The position numbers and the translations under genes are program-made. Under the pieces are notes generated by a model, which saw only the letters and a list, made by a program, of their open reading frames with translations, made no database searches and was not told the DNA's origin. Below, piece by piece: positions 1 to 7,376 of a stretch of DNA of 17,714 nt (its first letter is position 1; each line of letters opens with the position of its first letter). This stretch comes from an uncultured Acidobacteriota bacterium (GTDB taxonomy: Bacteria > Acidobacteriota > Thermoanaerobaculia > Gp7-AA8): NCBI GenBank assembly GCA_946887105.1, contig CAMPKJ010000076.1:1-17714 (forward strand). Reading direction: 5' to 3'.

Positions 1-1
1 C

Positions 2-733
2 GCGCAGGGCCCGGGCAAGAAGCAGTTCGCGGAGGATTACCTGCGGATGAAGATGCTCTCCGCCGAAGGCCTCAAGAACGGCCTGGACAAGGATCCGGAC
101 GTCGTCTCCCAGCTCGCGCTGATGAAGGAGAACCTCGTCGCGCAGGCGCAGCTCTCGCGCATCGAGAAGGGCATCACCGTCTCGGACGAAGAGCTGAAGA
201 AGATGTACGAAACGAACAAGGGTCAGTACGAGCAGGTCAAGGCGCGCCACATCCTGATCGCGTTCAAGGGCAGCCCCGCCGCGCAGGAAGGGAAGCCCGA
301 GCTGACCGAGGAGCAGGCCAAGGCGAAGGCCGAGGAACTGCACAAGAAAATCGTCGGCGGCGCGGCGTTCGATGAGCTCGCGAAGACCGAGTCCGACGAC
401 GTCGGCTCCGGCGCGCGCGGCGGCGACCTCGGCTCGTTCGGCCGCGGCCAGATGGTTCCGGAGTTCGAGAAGGCCGCCTTCGAGGCGAAGGTCGGCGAAG
501 TCACTCCGGTCGTGCGCACGCAGTTCGGCTACCACATCATCAAAGTGGACGAGCACAACAACACGCCGTTCGAGCAGGTCAAGCCGACGCTCGAGAAGAG
601 CGAGCGCCAGACCCGCATGCAGGCCAAGCTCGAAGAGATGAAGGCGAACGCGAAGATCACGTTCAACGACACCTACTTCGGCGTCGCTCCGGCCCCGCCC
701 GCCCAGCCGGCCGCGGACCAGTCGAAGCAGTAA
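2..733 (+). CDS. Parvulin-type peptidyl-prolyl cis-trans isomerase (SurA/PrsA/PpiC-like), 5' end missing
   Basis: The reading frame is open from the first bases of the window, so the N-terminus (probably a signal peptide and chaperone part) lies outside. What is visible is a charged helical chaperone-like stretch, then a parvulin rotamase domain from about residue 80 of the visible protein. It has the family signatures VKARHILIAF at its start, a GGDLGSFGRGQMVPEFE block, and FGYHIIKVDE at its end. A charged helix and a Pro/Ala-rich tail follow. By family knowledge, such proteins catalyse proline isomerisation and help fold exported or outer-membrane proteins in the periplasm. The gene ends shortly before a strong terminator, so it is the last gene of its transcript. 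The domain call is firm; which subfamily (SurA, PpiD or PrsA) cannot be decided without the N-terminus. Confidence 0.93.
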   Translation, partial: AQGPGKKQFAEDYLRMKMLSAEGLKNGLDKDPDVVSQLALMKENLVAQAQLSRIEKGITVSDEELKKMYETNKGQYEQVKARHILIAFKGSPAAQEGKPELTEEQAKAKAEELHKKIVGGAAFDELAKTESDDVGSGARGGDLGSFGRGQMVPEFEKAAFEAKVGEVTPVVRTQFGYHIIKVDEHNNTPFEQVKPTLEKSERQTRMQAKLEEMKANAKITFNDTYFGVAPAPPAQPAADQSKQ

Positions 734-758
734 GCAATCAGCACCATCGAATCGCGCG

Positions 759-786
759 AAGGCCGGGCTGCGAAGCCCGGCCTTTT
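759..786 (+). terminator. Rho-independent terminator after the parvulin gene
   Basis: A perfect 9-bp GC-rich stem (GGCCGGGCT at 761-769 with AGCCCGGCC at 774-782) closes a GCGA tetraloop and is followed at once by TTTT. It lies 26 nt after the parvulin stop codon and ends the upstream transcript before the next gene's promoter. Confidence 0.9.
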
Positions 787-801
787 GCGCTTTGAGGCGT
801 G

Positions 802-807
802 TTATCT
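802..807 (+). promoter_or_regulatory. -10-like box TTATCT for the small gene at 817
   Basis: TTATCT lies 9 nt before the ATG at 817, directly after the terminator. Transcription would begin at or next to the start codon, giving a leaderless mRNA. No clear -35 box or Shine-Dalgarno site is seen. The assignment rests on the repeated spacing seen at other genes in the window. Confidence 0.45.
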
Positions 808-816
808 TCCGCGGCC

Positions 817-1032
817 ATGGAGATTCCGTCCAAAGTCTCGATCTTCAACCGGACGCTCGAGGTCAAAGGCAAAGCGGCCACGCTGATCGCCATCAACGAC
901 CTCGGCTTCTACGAGGTCGTCCTCGAAGTGCAGCAGCGCAACCACACCGTGCTGTTGCCGATCGCGGAGACGGTTCTGATCTTCAACGAGGCGCTGCCGG
1001 CGGCCTCCGCCGAGTTCGAAGTCGAACGGTGA
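817..1032 (+). CDS. Small conserved-looking protein of unknown function
   Basis: A 71-residue protein if the ATG at 817 is used; a GTG at 799 in the same frame would add six residues but lies upstream of the -10-like box. The composition is that of a soluble beta-rich protein (MEIPSKVSIFNRTLEV near the start, then alternating hydrophobic strands), with no signal peptide, cysteines or metal motif. I do not recognise the family. It has its own terminator upstream and convergent tatC downstream, so it is a single-gene unit. Codon use matches its neighbours, with the usual high-GC third-position pattern, which supports real coding. Confidence 0.7.
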   Translation: MEIPSKVSIFNRTLEVKGKAATLIAINDLGFYEVVLEVQQRNHTVLLPIAETVLIFNEALPAASAEFEVER

Positions 1033-1045
1033 CGCAGTCACCGTT
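1025..1045. terminator. Possible bidirectional hairpin between convergent genes
   Basis: A perfect 9-bp inverted repeat (AACGGTGAC / GTCACCGTT, loop GCA) overlaps the stop codon of the small gene and lies 19 bp from the convergent tatC stop. No U-tract follows on either strand, so it may be an mRNA 3'-end stabiliser rather than an intrinsic terminator. Confidence 0.4.
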
Positions 1046-1063
1046 GCAGCGAGGGATCTCTCT

Positions 1064-1798
1064 CTATTCGATCTTCTTGCCGAACAGGAACGCCACTCCG
1101 ATCCCGATCAGATAAAGCAGGATCATCGGGATGGCCAGCGCGGCCTGCGTGACCATGTCCGGCGTCGGCGTGACGATGGCCGAGATCACGAACGAGAGCA
1201 CCACCGCGTACTTGAATTTCTGCAGCAGGAACGCGGGCGTGACGATGCCGAGGCGGGCCAGGAAGAAGATCAGGATGGGCGTCTCGAACACCAGGCCGGT
1301 GGCCATGATGATCGTGCTGGCGAACGAGAAGTAATCGTCGACGGTGACCATCTGCTTGAACTGCTTGCCGGTCTCGACGAAGAAACTGCACGTCGCGGGA
1401 AGCAGGTAGCGATAGCCGAAGTAGCCGCCCAGAATGAAAAACAGCGTGCCGAAGATGATGAACGGCGCGGCCAGGCGGCGCTCCTTCTTGTACAGGCCAG
1501 GCGCGACGAACAGCCACACCTGCAGCAGGATCACCGGCGAAGCGACGAATAGCCCGGTGAAGAACGACACCTTCATGTAGAGGAAAAACGGCGCGGTCAG
1601 CCGCGTGTAGGCGAGCTTGTCGCCGGGCGGCAGGAAGTTCGTCAGCGGCGCCTGCAGCAGCGCGAAGATCGGCTCGGCAAATGCCCAGCACGCCAGAAAT
1701 GCGACCGCCACCGCGATCAGCGAGATCATCAGCCGCCGGCGCAGTTCCTCGAGGTGATCGAGGAACGTCATTTTGGGGAGCTCGGAATCGAGCGTCAC
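1064..1798 (-). CDS. tatC: Sec-independent protein translocase subunit TatC
   Basis: A 244-residue polytopic membrane protein, the usual length for TatC. It has the N-terminal signature MTFLDHLEELRRRL, six hydrophobic segments, the F-E-T-P pattern in the fourth transmembrane region (LVFETPILIFFLARLG) and the late SAIVTPTPDMVTQ loop. TatC recognises twin-arginine signal peptides and with TatA/B moves folded proteins across the inner membrane. The start chosen is a GTG at 1798 that overlaps the TGA of upstream tatA by 4 nt (GTGA), which implies translational coupling. An internal ATG at 1771 would begin at MTFLDHLEELR and is the alternative. Only one TatA-like gene accompanies it, so TatA may do both the A and B jobs, or TatB lies elsewhere. 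Confidence 0.95.
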   Translation of the reverse strand: MTLDSELPKMTFLDHLEELRRRLMISLIAVAVAFLACWAFAEPIFALLQAPLTNFLPPGDKLAYTRLTAPFFLYMKVSFFTGLFVASPVILLQVWLFVAPGLYKKERRLAAPFIIFGTLFFILGGYFGYRYLLPATCSFFVETGKQFKQMVTVDDYFSFASTIIMATGLVFETPILIFFLARLGIVTPAFLLQKFKYAVVLSFVISAIVTPTPDMVTQAALAIPMILLYLIGIGVAFLFGKKIE

Positions 1799-2169
1799 TG
1801 AGCCGGTTCCTCGGGGTTCCTCGGTTCCTCGGAGTTCCTCGGGAGTTCGGACGGCGTCTCGGCCTCCGAGGAACCGAGGAACTCCGAGGCACTCCGAGGA
1901 ACCGGCGGCGCGGGCGGCGGCTCCACCACCGCTGGCTCAGTCCTTGATATCGACTCGAACGGAGTCGTGATCGAAGGCGCGACCTGCTTCAGCTCTTCGA
2001 GCCGCACTTCGCGTTCGATGGTGTTCTTGAGGTCATCGGTCGCTTTGCGAAATTCGCCGAGCGCTTTGCCGAGCGTCTTGCCGATCTCAGGAATGCGCCG
2101 TGGGCCGAAGACGATCAGGATGACCACGAAAATCAGGAGGAGCTCAGGAACTCCGAGTGAACCGAACAT
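1795..2169 (-). CDS. tatA: Sec-independent translocase subunit TatA/TatB with a repeat-derived C-terminal tail
   Basis: The N-terminus (MFGSLGVPELLLIFVVILIV) is the classic short TatA membrane helix. The hinge FGPRRIPEIGKTLGKALGEF and an amphipathic helix to about residue 62 follow. The family pore/adaptor role alongside TatC is secure; the TatA versus TatB split is not certain. From about residue 66 the protein becomes low-complexity, and residues 91-123 are encoded by a palindromic DNA repeat also found between other genes (see the repeat at 1802-1906). TatA tails are dispensable and variable in known homologues, so this insertion is probably tolerated. The gene overlaps tatC by 4 nt. A loose GAGG lies well upstream of the ATG, but no well-placed Shine-Dalgarno site is seen. 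Confidence 0.92.
   Translation of the reverse strand: MFGSLGVPELLLIFVVILIVFGPRRIPEIGKTLGKALGEFRKATDDLKNTIEREVRLEELKQVAPSITTPFESISRTEPAVVEPPPAPPVPRSASEFLGSSEAETPSELPRNSEEPRNPEEPAQ
1802..1906. repeat. Palindromic TTCCTCGG/CCGAGGAA repeat, copy A, inside tatA
   Basis: The outer arms pair perfectly over 13 bp (1802-1814 with 1894-1906). The left arm holds several TTCCTCGG octamers in tandem and the right arm their complements CCGAGGAA. The centre is unique sequence. Copies built from the same octamers lie at 7376-7458 and 13897-13985. Here the element is translated in frame as the Ser/Glu/Pro-rich end of TatA. Confidence 0.85.
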
Positions 2170-2242
2170 GCGCTGAAGGGCCTCGAACCGAAGAGTGCGG
2201 TGACGTTTCGTGAACGCCGTCAGGGATTTGAATACTCCTCCC

Positions 2243-2248
2243 TATAAT
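2243..2248 (+). promoter_or_regulatory. Consensus -10 box TATAAT for the S41 protease gene
   Basis: A perfect TATAAT 34 nt before the ATG at 2283. It overlaps an in-frame ATG at 2247, which therefore cannot be in the transcript. On the opposite strand the same bases read CATTAT, a possible -10 for divergent tatA. No good -35 element is visible. Confidence 0.65.
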
Positions 2249-2282
2249 GGCGTTACGACGGGCACAGTGTAACGAGAAATCT

Positions 2283-3950
2283 ATGGCCAAACTGAAAAAG
2301 ACTGAGAAGTGGACGTTCTCCCTGACGTTGCTCGTGGCCATGACCGGAGCAACGCTGTTCGGCGGTTTCTACGGCAACCGTCTCTTCGGCGCGCCGATGC
2401 AGAACGGCGAGATGCAGAAGCGGCTCAAGGAGTACACCGATCTGCTCAACGCCGTGACCACCTGGTCGGCCGAGGAGATCACGCCCGACAAGGCGGTGTA
2501 CGCCTCCGTCGACGGCATGCTGCGCGCGCTCGATCCGCACACTTCCTTCCTCGAGCCGAAGGAATACTCGGACATGCAGGACCGCCAGAAAGGCACGTTC
2601 TTCGGCCTGGGCATCCTGGTGACCAAGCGCAATGACCAGGTCACCGTGATCACGCCGCTCGAAGGCACGCCCGCGGCACGCCTCGGCGTCCGCGCCGGCG
2701 ACGTGATCTCCGAGGTGGAAGGCGTTGCGACCGATGACCTCACGCTCGACGAAGTCGTCAAGCGCCTCAAAGGTCCGAAAGGCACCACCGTCAACATCAA
2801 GATCACCCGCGTGGGGATGAAAGAGCCGATTCCGCTCACCATCGTCCGCGCCGCCATCCCCACCAACTCCATCAGCAACGTGCTGATGATCCGTCCGGGC
2901 ATCGGCTACATCCGCGTGAAGGACTTCACGTCGACCACCGTGCGCGAGCTCGATGAAGCGATCGAGAAGCTCGAAGAGCAGGGGATGCAGAAGCTCGTGC
3001 TCGACCTGCGCGGCAATCCGGGCGGTCTGCTCGACGCCGCCGTCGGCGTGTCCGATCACTTCCTCTCCAAGGGTCAGATGATCGTCTACACGAAGGGCCG
3101 CACGCCTGATTCGGCGCAGGAGTACACGGCGCCCGGCAAGCACGAGAAATTCGATCTGCCGCTGGTGGTGCTCGTGAACCGCGGCAGCGCCTCCGCGTCG
3201 GAGATCGTCGCAGGCGCGGTTCAGGATCACGATCGCGGGCTGGTGGTCGGCGAGACGAGCTGGGGCAAGGGCCTCGTGCAGAGCGTCTACACGCTCCAGT
3301 ACGGCGCGGGCCTCGCGCTCACCACGTCGAAGTACTTCACGCCGGCCGGACGCAACATCCAGCGCGACTACACCTCGGTGTACGACTACTACATGGCCGA
3401 CGAAGCGGAGAACGGTCCGGAAGTGCCGCTCTCCGAGCGCGAACAGTTCAAGACCGCCACCGGCCGCACGGTGTACGGCGGCGGCGGCATCACGCCCGAC
3501 GTGATCGTCAAGCATCCGAAGCTCGCGCGTACCACGCAGCTTCTCGAAGTGCGCAGCGCGATCTTCAACTACGCCGTCGAGTACGCGTCGAAGCATCCTG
3601 ACCTGACCAAGGAGATCGCGGTCACGCCGGCCATGATGGAAGAGTTCATCCGCCACGCGGCCGGCAAAGAGATCGCGCAGGAGTCGGACATCCGCGAAGC
3701 GCTGCAGAACGCCGCCGACCGCAACTTCGTCGAGCGCGCGCTGAAGGCGGAGATCGTGGCCGCGAAGTACGGCTACGACGCTTCGTATCCATATCGTCTG
3801 CAGGGCGATGCGCAGGTCGAGAAGGCGCTGGAAGTCTTCCCCGAAGCGCAGAAGCTCGCCACGCTGGCGGCCGCTCATGGCCGCAGCGGCGATGACGTGG
3901 TCGGAAACGCCGGCACCCGCTCGGCGCAGGCCAATCCCAAGTCAGAGTAG
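2283..3950 (+). CDS. C-terminal processing peptidase, S41 family (CtpA-like)
   Basis: A 555-residue protein with an N-terminal membrane anchor or signal (about residues 10-35, after a Lys-rich start). A PDZ domain lies at about 107-190 (GLGILV...LGVRAGD), followed by the tail-specific protease core. The catalytic Ser lies in GSASASEIVAGA (about 301-312) and the general-base Lys in GETSWGKG (K329); DLRGNPGG at 241-248 is also typical. Such enzymes cut periplasmic proteins from the C-terminus, often to regulate peptidoglycan hydrolases. The start at 2283 is preferred over 2247 because the TATAAT promoter covers the earlier ATG. The gene ends before a strong terminator and appears to be transcribed alone. 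Confidence 0.95.
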   Translation: MAKLKKTEKWTFSLTLLVAMTGATLFGGFYGNRLFGAPMQNGEMQKRLKEYTDLLNAVTTWSAEEITPDKAVYASVDGMLRALDPHTSFLEPKEYSDMQDRQKGTFFGLGILVTKRNDQVTVITPLEGTPAARLGVRAGDVISEVEGVATDDLTLDEVVKRLKGPKGTTVNIKITRVGMKEPIPLTIVRAAIPTNSISNVLMIRPGIGYIRVKDFTSTTVRELDEAIEKLEEQGMQKLVLDLRGNPGGLLDAAVGVSDHFLSKGQMIVYTKGRTPDSAQEYTAPGKHEKFDLPLVVLVNRGSASASEIVAGAVQDHDRGLVVGETSWGKGLVQSVYTLQYGAGLALTTSKYFTPAGRNIQRDYTSVYDYYMADEAENGPEVPLSEREQFKTATGRTVYGGGGITPDVIVKHPKLARTTQLLEVRSAIFNYAVEYASKHPDLTKEIAVTPAMMEEFIRHAAGKEIAQESDIREALQNAADRNFVERALKAEIVAAKYGYDASYPYRLQGDAQVEKALEVFPEAQKLATLAAAHGRSGDDVVGNAGTRSAQANPKSE

Positions 3951-3973
3951 AAACCCAGCAACGCGGCACGACT

Positions 3974-4014
3974 TCAGCAGGGGACCGGAATCGGTCTCCT
4001 GCTGACTTTGTGTT
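3974..4014 (+). terminator. Intrinsic terminator after the S41 protease gene
   Basis: A 14-bp stem with one G-U pair (3974-3987 with 3992-4005) and a GAAT loop, followed by a T-rich but imperfect run (CTTTGTGTT). It separates the protease gene from the next promoter. Confidence 0.8.
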
Positions 4015-4019
4015 AACGT
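4011..4019 (+). promoter_or_regulatory. Extended -10 promoter (TGtTAACGT) for the FYDLN-lemA-TPM operon
   Basis: TG-t-TAACGT fits an extended -10 and lies just past the terminator. Transcription starting near 4026 would leave a leader of roughly 28 nt before the ATG at 4054. The leader contains a purine-rich GAGAAGGGGA, a plausible but distant ribosome site. Confidence 0.4.
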
Positions 4020-4053
4020 TCCGCCGTTTTTTGAGAAGGGGATCCGGAATCAC

Positions 4054-4338
4054 ATGCCTGAGCTGGGAAGAAAGTACACCTGCTATAGCTGCCACACGAA
4101 GTTCTACGACCTCGGCAAGCCCGTTCCGCTCTGTCCGAAGTGCGGTTCGGACCAGCGCGACGCCGACGAGGCGCCGGTCTACACCGCGCCGCGCGGTCGC
4201 CGCGTCGTCGAAGAGCCGGTCGAAGAAGAAGAGTTGACTCCGGCCGCGGAAACGGCGGAAGGCGATGAGGAAGAAGGTTTCATCGCGCCGGCCGAGGATC
4301 GCGAAGAGGAAGTCGAAGAAGAGGAAGAAGAGTACTAA
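4054..4338 (+). CDS. FYDLN acid domain protein (zinc-ribbon plus acidic tail)
   Basis: A 94-residue protein with two CxxC pairs (C10/C13 and C27/C30), which should bind one zinc ion. The diagnostic FYDL motif is at 17-20. The last third is almost entirely acidic, ending in a run of Glu. This matches the small family named after the FYDLN motif (TIGR02300-like), which has no firmly known function. Here the motif reads FYDLGKP rather than FYDLNK. The gene is 11 nt upstream of lemA and probably shares its transcript. Confidence 0.85.
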   Translation: MPELGRKYTCYSCHTKFYDLGKPVPLCPKCGSDQRDADEAPVYTAPRGRRVVEEPVEEEELTPAAETAEGDEEEGFIAPAEDREEEVEEEEEEY

Positions 4339-4349
4339 GGGAGAGCGGC

Positions 4350-5003
4350 ATGCGGAACCTCGGGTTGCTCGGTTGTGTCGGTGCGCTGATTCTCGCGCTC
4401 ATCATCGGCGGCGTGTATTTCGTCAGCGTGCGCAACAACCTCGTCGGACTCGACGAAAGCGTGCAGCAGCAGTGGGCCCAGGTCGAGAGCCAGTATCAGC
4501 GGCGCTATGACCTGATTCCGAACCTCGTGCGCACCGTGCAGGGCGCGGCCAATTTCGAGAAGTCGACCCTCGAGGCGGTCGTGAATGCACGCGCGCGCGT
4601 CGGTCAGGTCGCGGCTCCGTCCGGACCTCCCGGCGCCGCCGGGTCGGTGACCGCGGACCAGAACGCGATGGATCAGTTCGCGGCCGCGCAGCAGGGCCTC
4701 AGCAATGCGCTCTCGCGATTGCTGGTCGTGGTCGAGCGCTATCCGGAATTGAAGTCGAACCAGAACTTCCTCGAGCTGCAGTCGCAGCTCGAAGGAACGG
4801 AGAACCGCATCAGCGTGGAACGCGGGCGCTACAACGAGGTGCTGCAGGGATACAACACGGCCATTCGCCGTTTCCCCGCCAGCATGGTGGCGAACATGAG
4901 CGGCTTCAAGCCGCGCGCGTACTTCAAAGGCGTGTCCGGCAGCAGCGCGGCCCCGGAAGTGAATTTCGACTTCACCAACACCGCCACAACCACTGCACGG
5001 TAG
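4350..5003 (+). CDS. lemA: LemA family membrane protein
   Basis: A 217-residue protein with one N-terminal transmembrane helix (about 7-27) followed by the long antiparallel helical domain of LemA. Family signatures include RNNLVGLDESVQQQWAQVE, RRYDLIPNLVRTVQG, the NARARVGQV region and a C-terminal FKPRAYF block. LemA proteins are thought to sit in the inner membrane with their helical domain outside; their biochemical role is unclear. A GGGAG Shine-Dalgarno site 6 nt before the ATG supports the start. The neighbours, two TPM-domain genes directly downstream, form the familiar LemA-TPM gene set. Confidence 0.93.
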   Translation: MRNLGLLGCVGALILALIIGGVYFVSVRNNLVGLDESVQQQWAQVESQYQRRYDLIPNLVRTVQGAANFEKSTLEAVVNARARVGQVAAPSGPPGAAGSVTADQNAMDQFAAAQQGLSNALSRLLVVVERYPELKSNQNFLELQSQLEGTENRISVERGRYNEVLQGYNTAIRRFPASMVANMSGFKPRAYFKGVSGSSAAPEVNFDFTNTATTTAR

Positions 5004-5022
5004 CGGTCCTCATGTCGCTTCC

Positions 5023-5820
5023 ATGACCAGGCGAGCGCGGTTCTTCATTCTGGCGTTGCTGTTCGCAGCGGCGCTTCCCGCGCTCGCGCTGGACGTCCCT
5101 CCGGCGCCCGCGCAGTGGTTCACCGACAAGGCCGGCGTGGTGCCGCCCACTGAAGGCGATCTGCTCAACGCCAAGCTGCGCCAGTTCGAGCAGGACAGCG
5201 GCGCACAATTCATCATCTACATCTTCCCGTCGCTCGAAGGGGAGGCGATGGAGGACTTCACCATCCGCGCCGTCGAGCGCTGGAAGGTGGGGCAGAAGAA
5301 GTACGACAACGGTCTGGTGCTGTTCGTGTTCGTCGCGGAAAAGAAGATCCGCGTCGAAGTCGGCTACGGGCTCGAAGGCACGATCAGCGACGCGTTTTCG
5401 TCGCGCGTGATCCGCGAACAGCTCGCGCCGGCGTTTTCGCAAGGCGATTACGGACGCGGCCTCAACGCCGCCGCCGACGCGATCATCACCAAGATCAAGA
5501 CCGGCGAAGAGGCGGTGCCGCCATTGCGGCCGACCGGCGGCCAGGGTGCGCGCGATCCGCAACGCGCGCGCGGTGAAGACATCGGCATCGTGCCGCTGAT
5601 CATCATCCTGTTCGTGGTGTTCTTCGTCGTGCTGCCGATGATCCGGCGCGGCGGTTGCGGAGGCTGCCTGCTGCCGCTTCTCTTCTCCGGAGGCGGCTTC
5701 ACGTTTGGCGGCCGAGGCGGCGGGTTCAGCAACGGCGGATTCGGCGGATTCGGTGGAGGCGGCGGTTTCTCGGGTGGCGGCGGCGGCTTCGGCGGCGGCG
5801 GCGCATCAGGAGGCTGGTGA
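5023..5820 (+). CDS. TPM domain protein, YgcG family, secreted and membrane-anchored
   Basis: A 265-residue protein with a signal peptide (about 1-23, ending ALPALA). The TPM domain spans about 30-155, with signatures WFTDKAGVVPP near its start and VEVGYGLEGTISD. One transmembrane segment lies at about 187-207. A very Gly/Ser/Phe-rich tail follows, ending in GGGGASGGW. This order is typical of YgcG-like proteins encoded next to LemA. Proposed roles of the TPM domain in phosphatase activity or membrane-protein assembly are not settled. No clear Shine-Dalgarno site is seen. The stop overlaps the next start as TGATG. Confidence 0.92.
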   Translation: MTRRARFFILALLFAAALPALALDVPPAPAQWFTDKAGVVPPTEGDLLNAKLRQFEQDSGAQFIIYIFPSLEGEAMEDFTIRAVERWKVGQKKYDNGLVLFVFVAEKKIRVEVGYGLEGTISDAFSSRVIREQLAPAFSQGDYGRGLNAAADAIITKIKTGEEAVPPLRPTGGQGARDPQRARGEDIGIVPLIIILFVVFFVVLPMIRRGGCGGCLLPLLFSGGGFTFGGRGGGFSNGGFGGFGGGGGFSGGGGGFGGGGASGGW

Positions 5821-6260
5821 TGCATCAAAAGGATTTCCTCGCGCAACTGGATCAGGAACGCATCGTCGCGGCGATCGCGACCGCGGAGCGGCAGACGTCC
5901 GGCGAGATCCGCGTGCACATTCAACCGAAAGCGCACGGCGAGATCCGCAACGTCGCCGAGCGCACGTTCGAACGCCTGGGCATGACCAAGACCGCGCTGC
6001 GCAACGGCGTGCTGCTCTTCATCGCCTGCGAGGAACAACGCTTCACCATCCTCGGCGATCAGGGCATCGACGAGAAAGTACCCGCCGGTTTCTGGGACGA
6101 GATCGCCGCGAAGCTGACCATCCGCTTCAAAGCCGGAGAATTCACCGATGGCATCGTCGACGCAATCCACAGCGCCGGGGATGAGCTCTTCCACTTCTTC
6201 CCGCGCGTCGAGGGAGATGTCGACGAGCTCACCAACGAGATCAACATCGACCACCACTAG
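5820..6260 (+). CDS. Second TPM domain protein, soluble
   Basis: A 146-residue protein starting at the ATG in TGATG, so it is translationally coupled to the preceding TPM gene. It carries a TPM domain (SGEIRVHIQPKAHG near the start, then NGVLLFIACEEQRFTILGDQGIDEKVP) without signal peptide or membrane helix. This second, cytoplasmic TPM protein is common in lemA-ygcG operons. The fold is shared with its neighbour and function is unknown. A reading frame continuing upstream inside the Gly-rich tail of the previous gene is only a shadow. Confidence 0.88.
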   Translation: MHQKDFLAQLDQERIVAAIATAERQTSGEIRVHIQPKAHGEIRNVAERTFERLGMTKTALRNGVLLFIACEEQRFTILGDQGIDEKVPAGFWDEIAAKLTIRFKAGEFTDGIVDAIHSAGDELFHFFPRVEGDVDELTNEINIDHH

Positions 6261-6267
6261 CACGGTC

Positions 6268-6675
6268 GTGCTGGCGCTGGGATCGAATCTCGGCGATCGC
6301 GAATATCACCTGCGCCGCGCGCTGCACGAGCTGACCGCGATCGTCCGCGTCGTGCGCGTGAGCTCGATCCACGAGACCGCACCCGTCGACGCGCCACCCG
6401 GCTCGCCATCGTTTCTCAACATGGTGCTGCTCGGTTTCACCGCTCTCGCTCCTTCGGCTCTTCTCTCCGAGCTTCTCGCGATCGAAAAACGCCTCGGGCG
6501 CACGCGCAGCGGCGTGCGCAACGCACCGCGCATCATCGACATCGACCTGATCCTGCACGGCTCCACGCGCATGCGCACGTCGACGCTGACGCTGCCGCAT
6601 CCGCGCGCGTGCGAACGCGAGTTCGTGATGGCGCCGCTGCGGGAGATATGGAGCGGTATCATCCCCGCCGCGTGA
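6268..6675 (+). CDS. folK: 2-amino-4-hydroxy-6-hydroxymethyldihydropteridine pyrophosphokinase (HPPK)
   Basis: Carries all the HPPK signatures: LALGSNLGDRE at the start, an ETAPVDAPPGSPSFLNMV block, the catalytic RIIDIDLILHG motif and LPHPRACEREFVMAPLREI at the end. It transfers pyrophosphate from ATP to hydroxymethyl-dihydropterin in folate synthesis. The start is uncertain. GTG at 6268 begins right at the conserved core and follows the preceding stop by 7 nt, giving 135 residues, a little short for the family. An ATG near 6217 would add a Ser/Thr-rich stretch unlike HPPK. No Shine-Dalgarno site is clear, so coupling to the TPM gene is likely. The end overlaps the next gene by 4 nt. Confidence 0.92.
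   Translation: MLALGSNLGDREYHLRRALHELTAIVRVVRVSSIHETAPVDAPPGSPSFLNMVLLGFTALAPSALLSELLAIEKRLGRTRSGVRNAPRIIDIDLILHGSTRMRTSTLTLPHPRACEREFVMAPLREIWSGIIPAA
6657..6662 (+). promoter_or_regulatory. -10-like TATCAT inside folK, 9 nt before the methyltransferase GTG
   Basis: TATCAT inside the last codons of folK lies exactly 9 nt upstream of the GTG at 6672, the same spacing as at 817, 9627, 10705 and 14660. It may give a separate leaderless transcript of the methyltransferase. Confidence 0.4.
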
Positions 6676-7376
6676 ATCAAATCCGCTGGTTTCACACCAT
6701 CGATCTTGGCCCGCTCGGCGTCACGCCCGGCGCCGACAACTCGCCGCAGCGTCTCGCGCGCATGCGTTTCCCGGCCGATCTGCGCGACAAGAGCGTGCTC
6801 GACGTCGGCGCATGGGACGGCTTCTACTCCTTCGAAGCGGAACGCCGCGGTGCCGCTCGCGTGCTCGCCACCGACTCGTTCGCATGGGATGGCCGCAACT
6901 GGTCCAGCAAGACCGGTTTCGAGTTCGCGCACGGCGCGCTGCGATCGAAGGTCGAGTCGAAGCTCATCGATCTCCTCGACCTCAGTCCCGACGCGATCGG
7001 AACATTCGACGTGGTGCTGATGCTCGGCGTGCTGTATCACATGAAGCATCCGCTGCTCGCGCTCGAGCGCGTGGCCAGCGTTACCCGTGAGATGCTCATC
7101 CTCGAGACCGAAGTCGACAACATGCTCGTGCCGTGGCCGAGCCTCGCGTTCTATCCGAGTACCGAGCTGGCGGGCGATCCGTCGAACTGGTTCGGCCCGA
7201 ATGAGAAGGCGGTCATCGGGATGTTGCGTGCGGCCGGCTTCACGCGCGTCGAGACGGTCTGGCGATCGTCATTCGCGAGGCGCGTTGCGCGCGCTGCAAA
7301 GATGCGCGTGCAGGGAGGTCATCCGTTTCTGCGCGGGCTCGGCCGCGATCGGATGACGTGGCACGCGTACAAGTGA
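6672..7376 (+). CDS. Class I SAM-dependent methyltransferase, CmoB/DUF1698-like
   Basis: A 234-residue protein whose start region (WFHTIDLGPLGVTPG) and Rossmann core (VLDVGAWDGFYSFEAERRGAARVLATD, the SAM-binding motif I) match the CmoB-like/DUF1698 group. LMLGVLYHMKHPLLALE supplies motif IV. True CmoB modifies tRNA wobble uridine with carboxy-SAM. This protein lacks the CmoB N-terminal domain, and relatives of this size are often found with glycan genes, so the substrate is unknown. The start is placed at the GTG overlapping the folK stop (GTGA). An in-frame ATG at 6645 is the alternative. The end lies against a palindromic repeat between convergent genes. Confidence 0.85.
   Translation: MNQIRWFHTIDLGPLGVTPGADNSPQRLARMRFPADLRDKSVLDVGAWDGFYSFEAERRGAARVLATDSFAWDGRNWSSKTGFEFAHGALRSKVESKLIDLLDLSPDAIGTFDVVLMLGVLYHMKHPLLALERVASVTREMLILETEVDNMLVPWPSLAFYPSTELAGDPSNWFGPNEKAVIGMLRAAGFTRVETVWRSSFARRVARAAKMRVQGGHPFLRGLGRDRMTWHAYK

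Noticed and set aside
2135..2165. A stretch similar to the TTCCTCGG repeat (CTCGGAGTTCCTGAGC on the reverse strand) at the start of tatA
   Set aside because: It encodes the conserved GVPELLL segment of TatA, lacks the second arm, and the match is short, so it is probably chance.
2253..3878. A long open frame on the strand opposite the S41 protease gene (541 codons)
   Set aside because: It is rich in Arg, His, Asp and Val with no domain signature, the usual shadow of a high-GC gene. The forward frame has clear PDZ and protease motifs.
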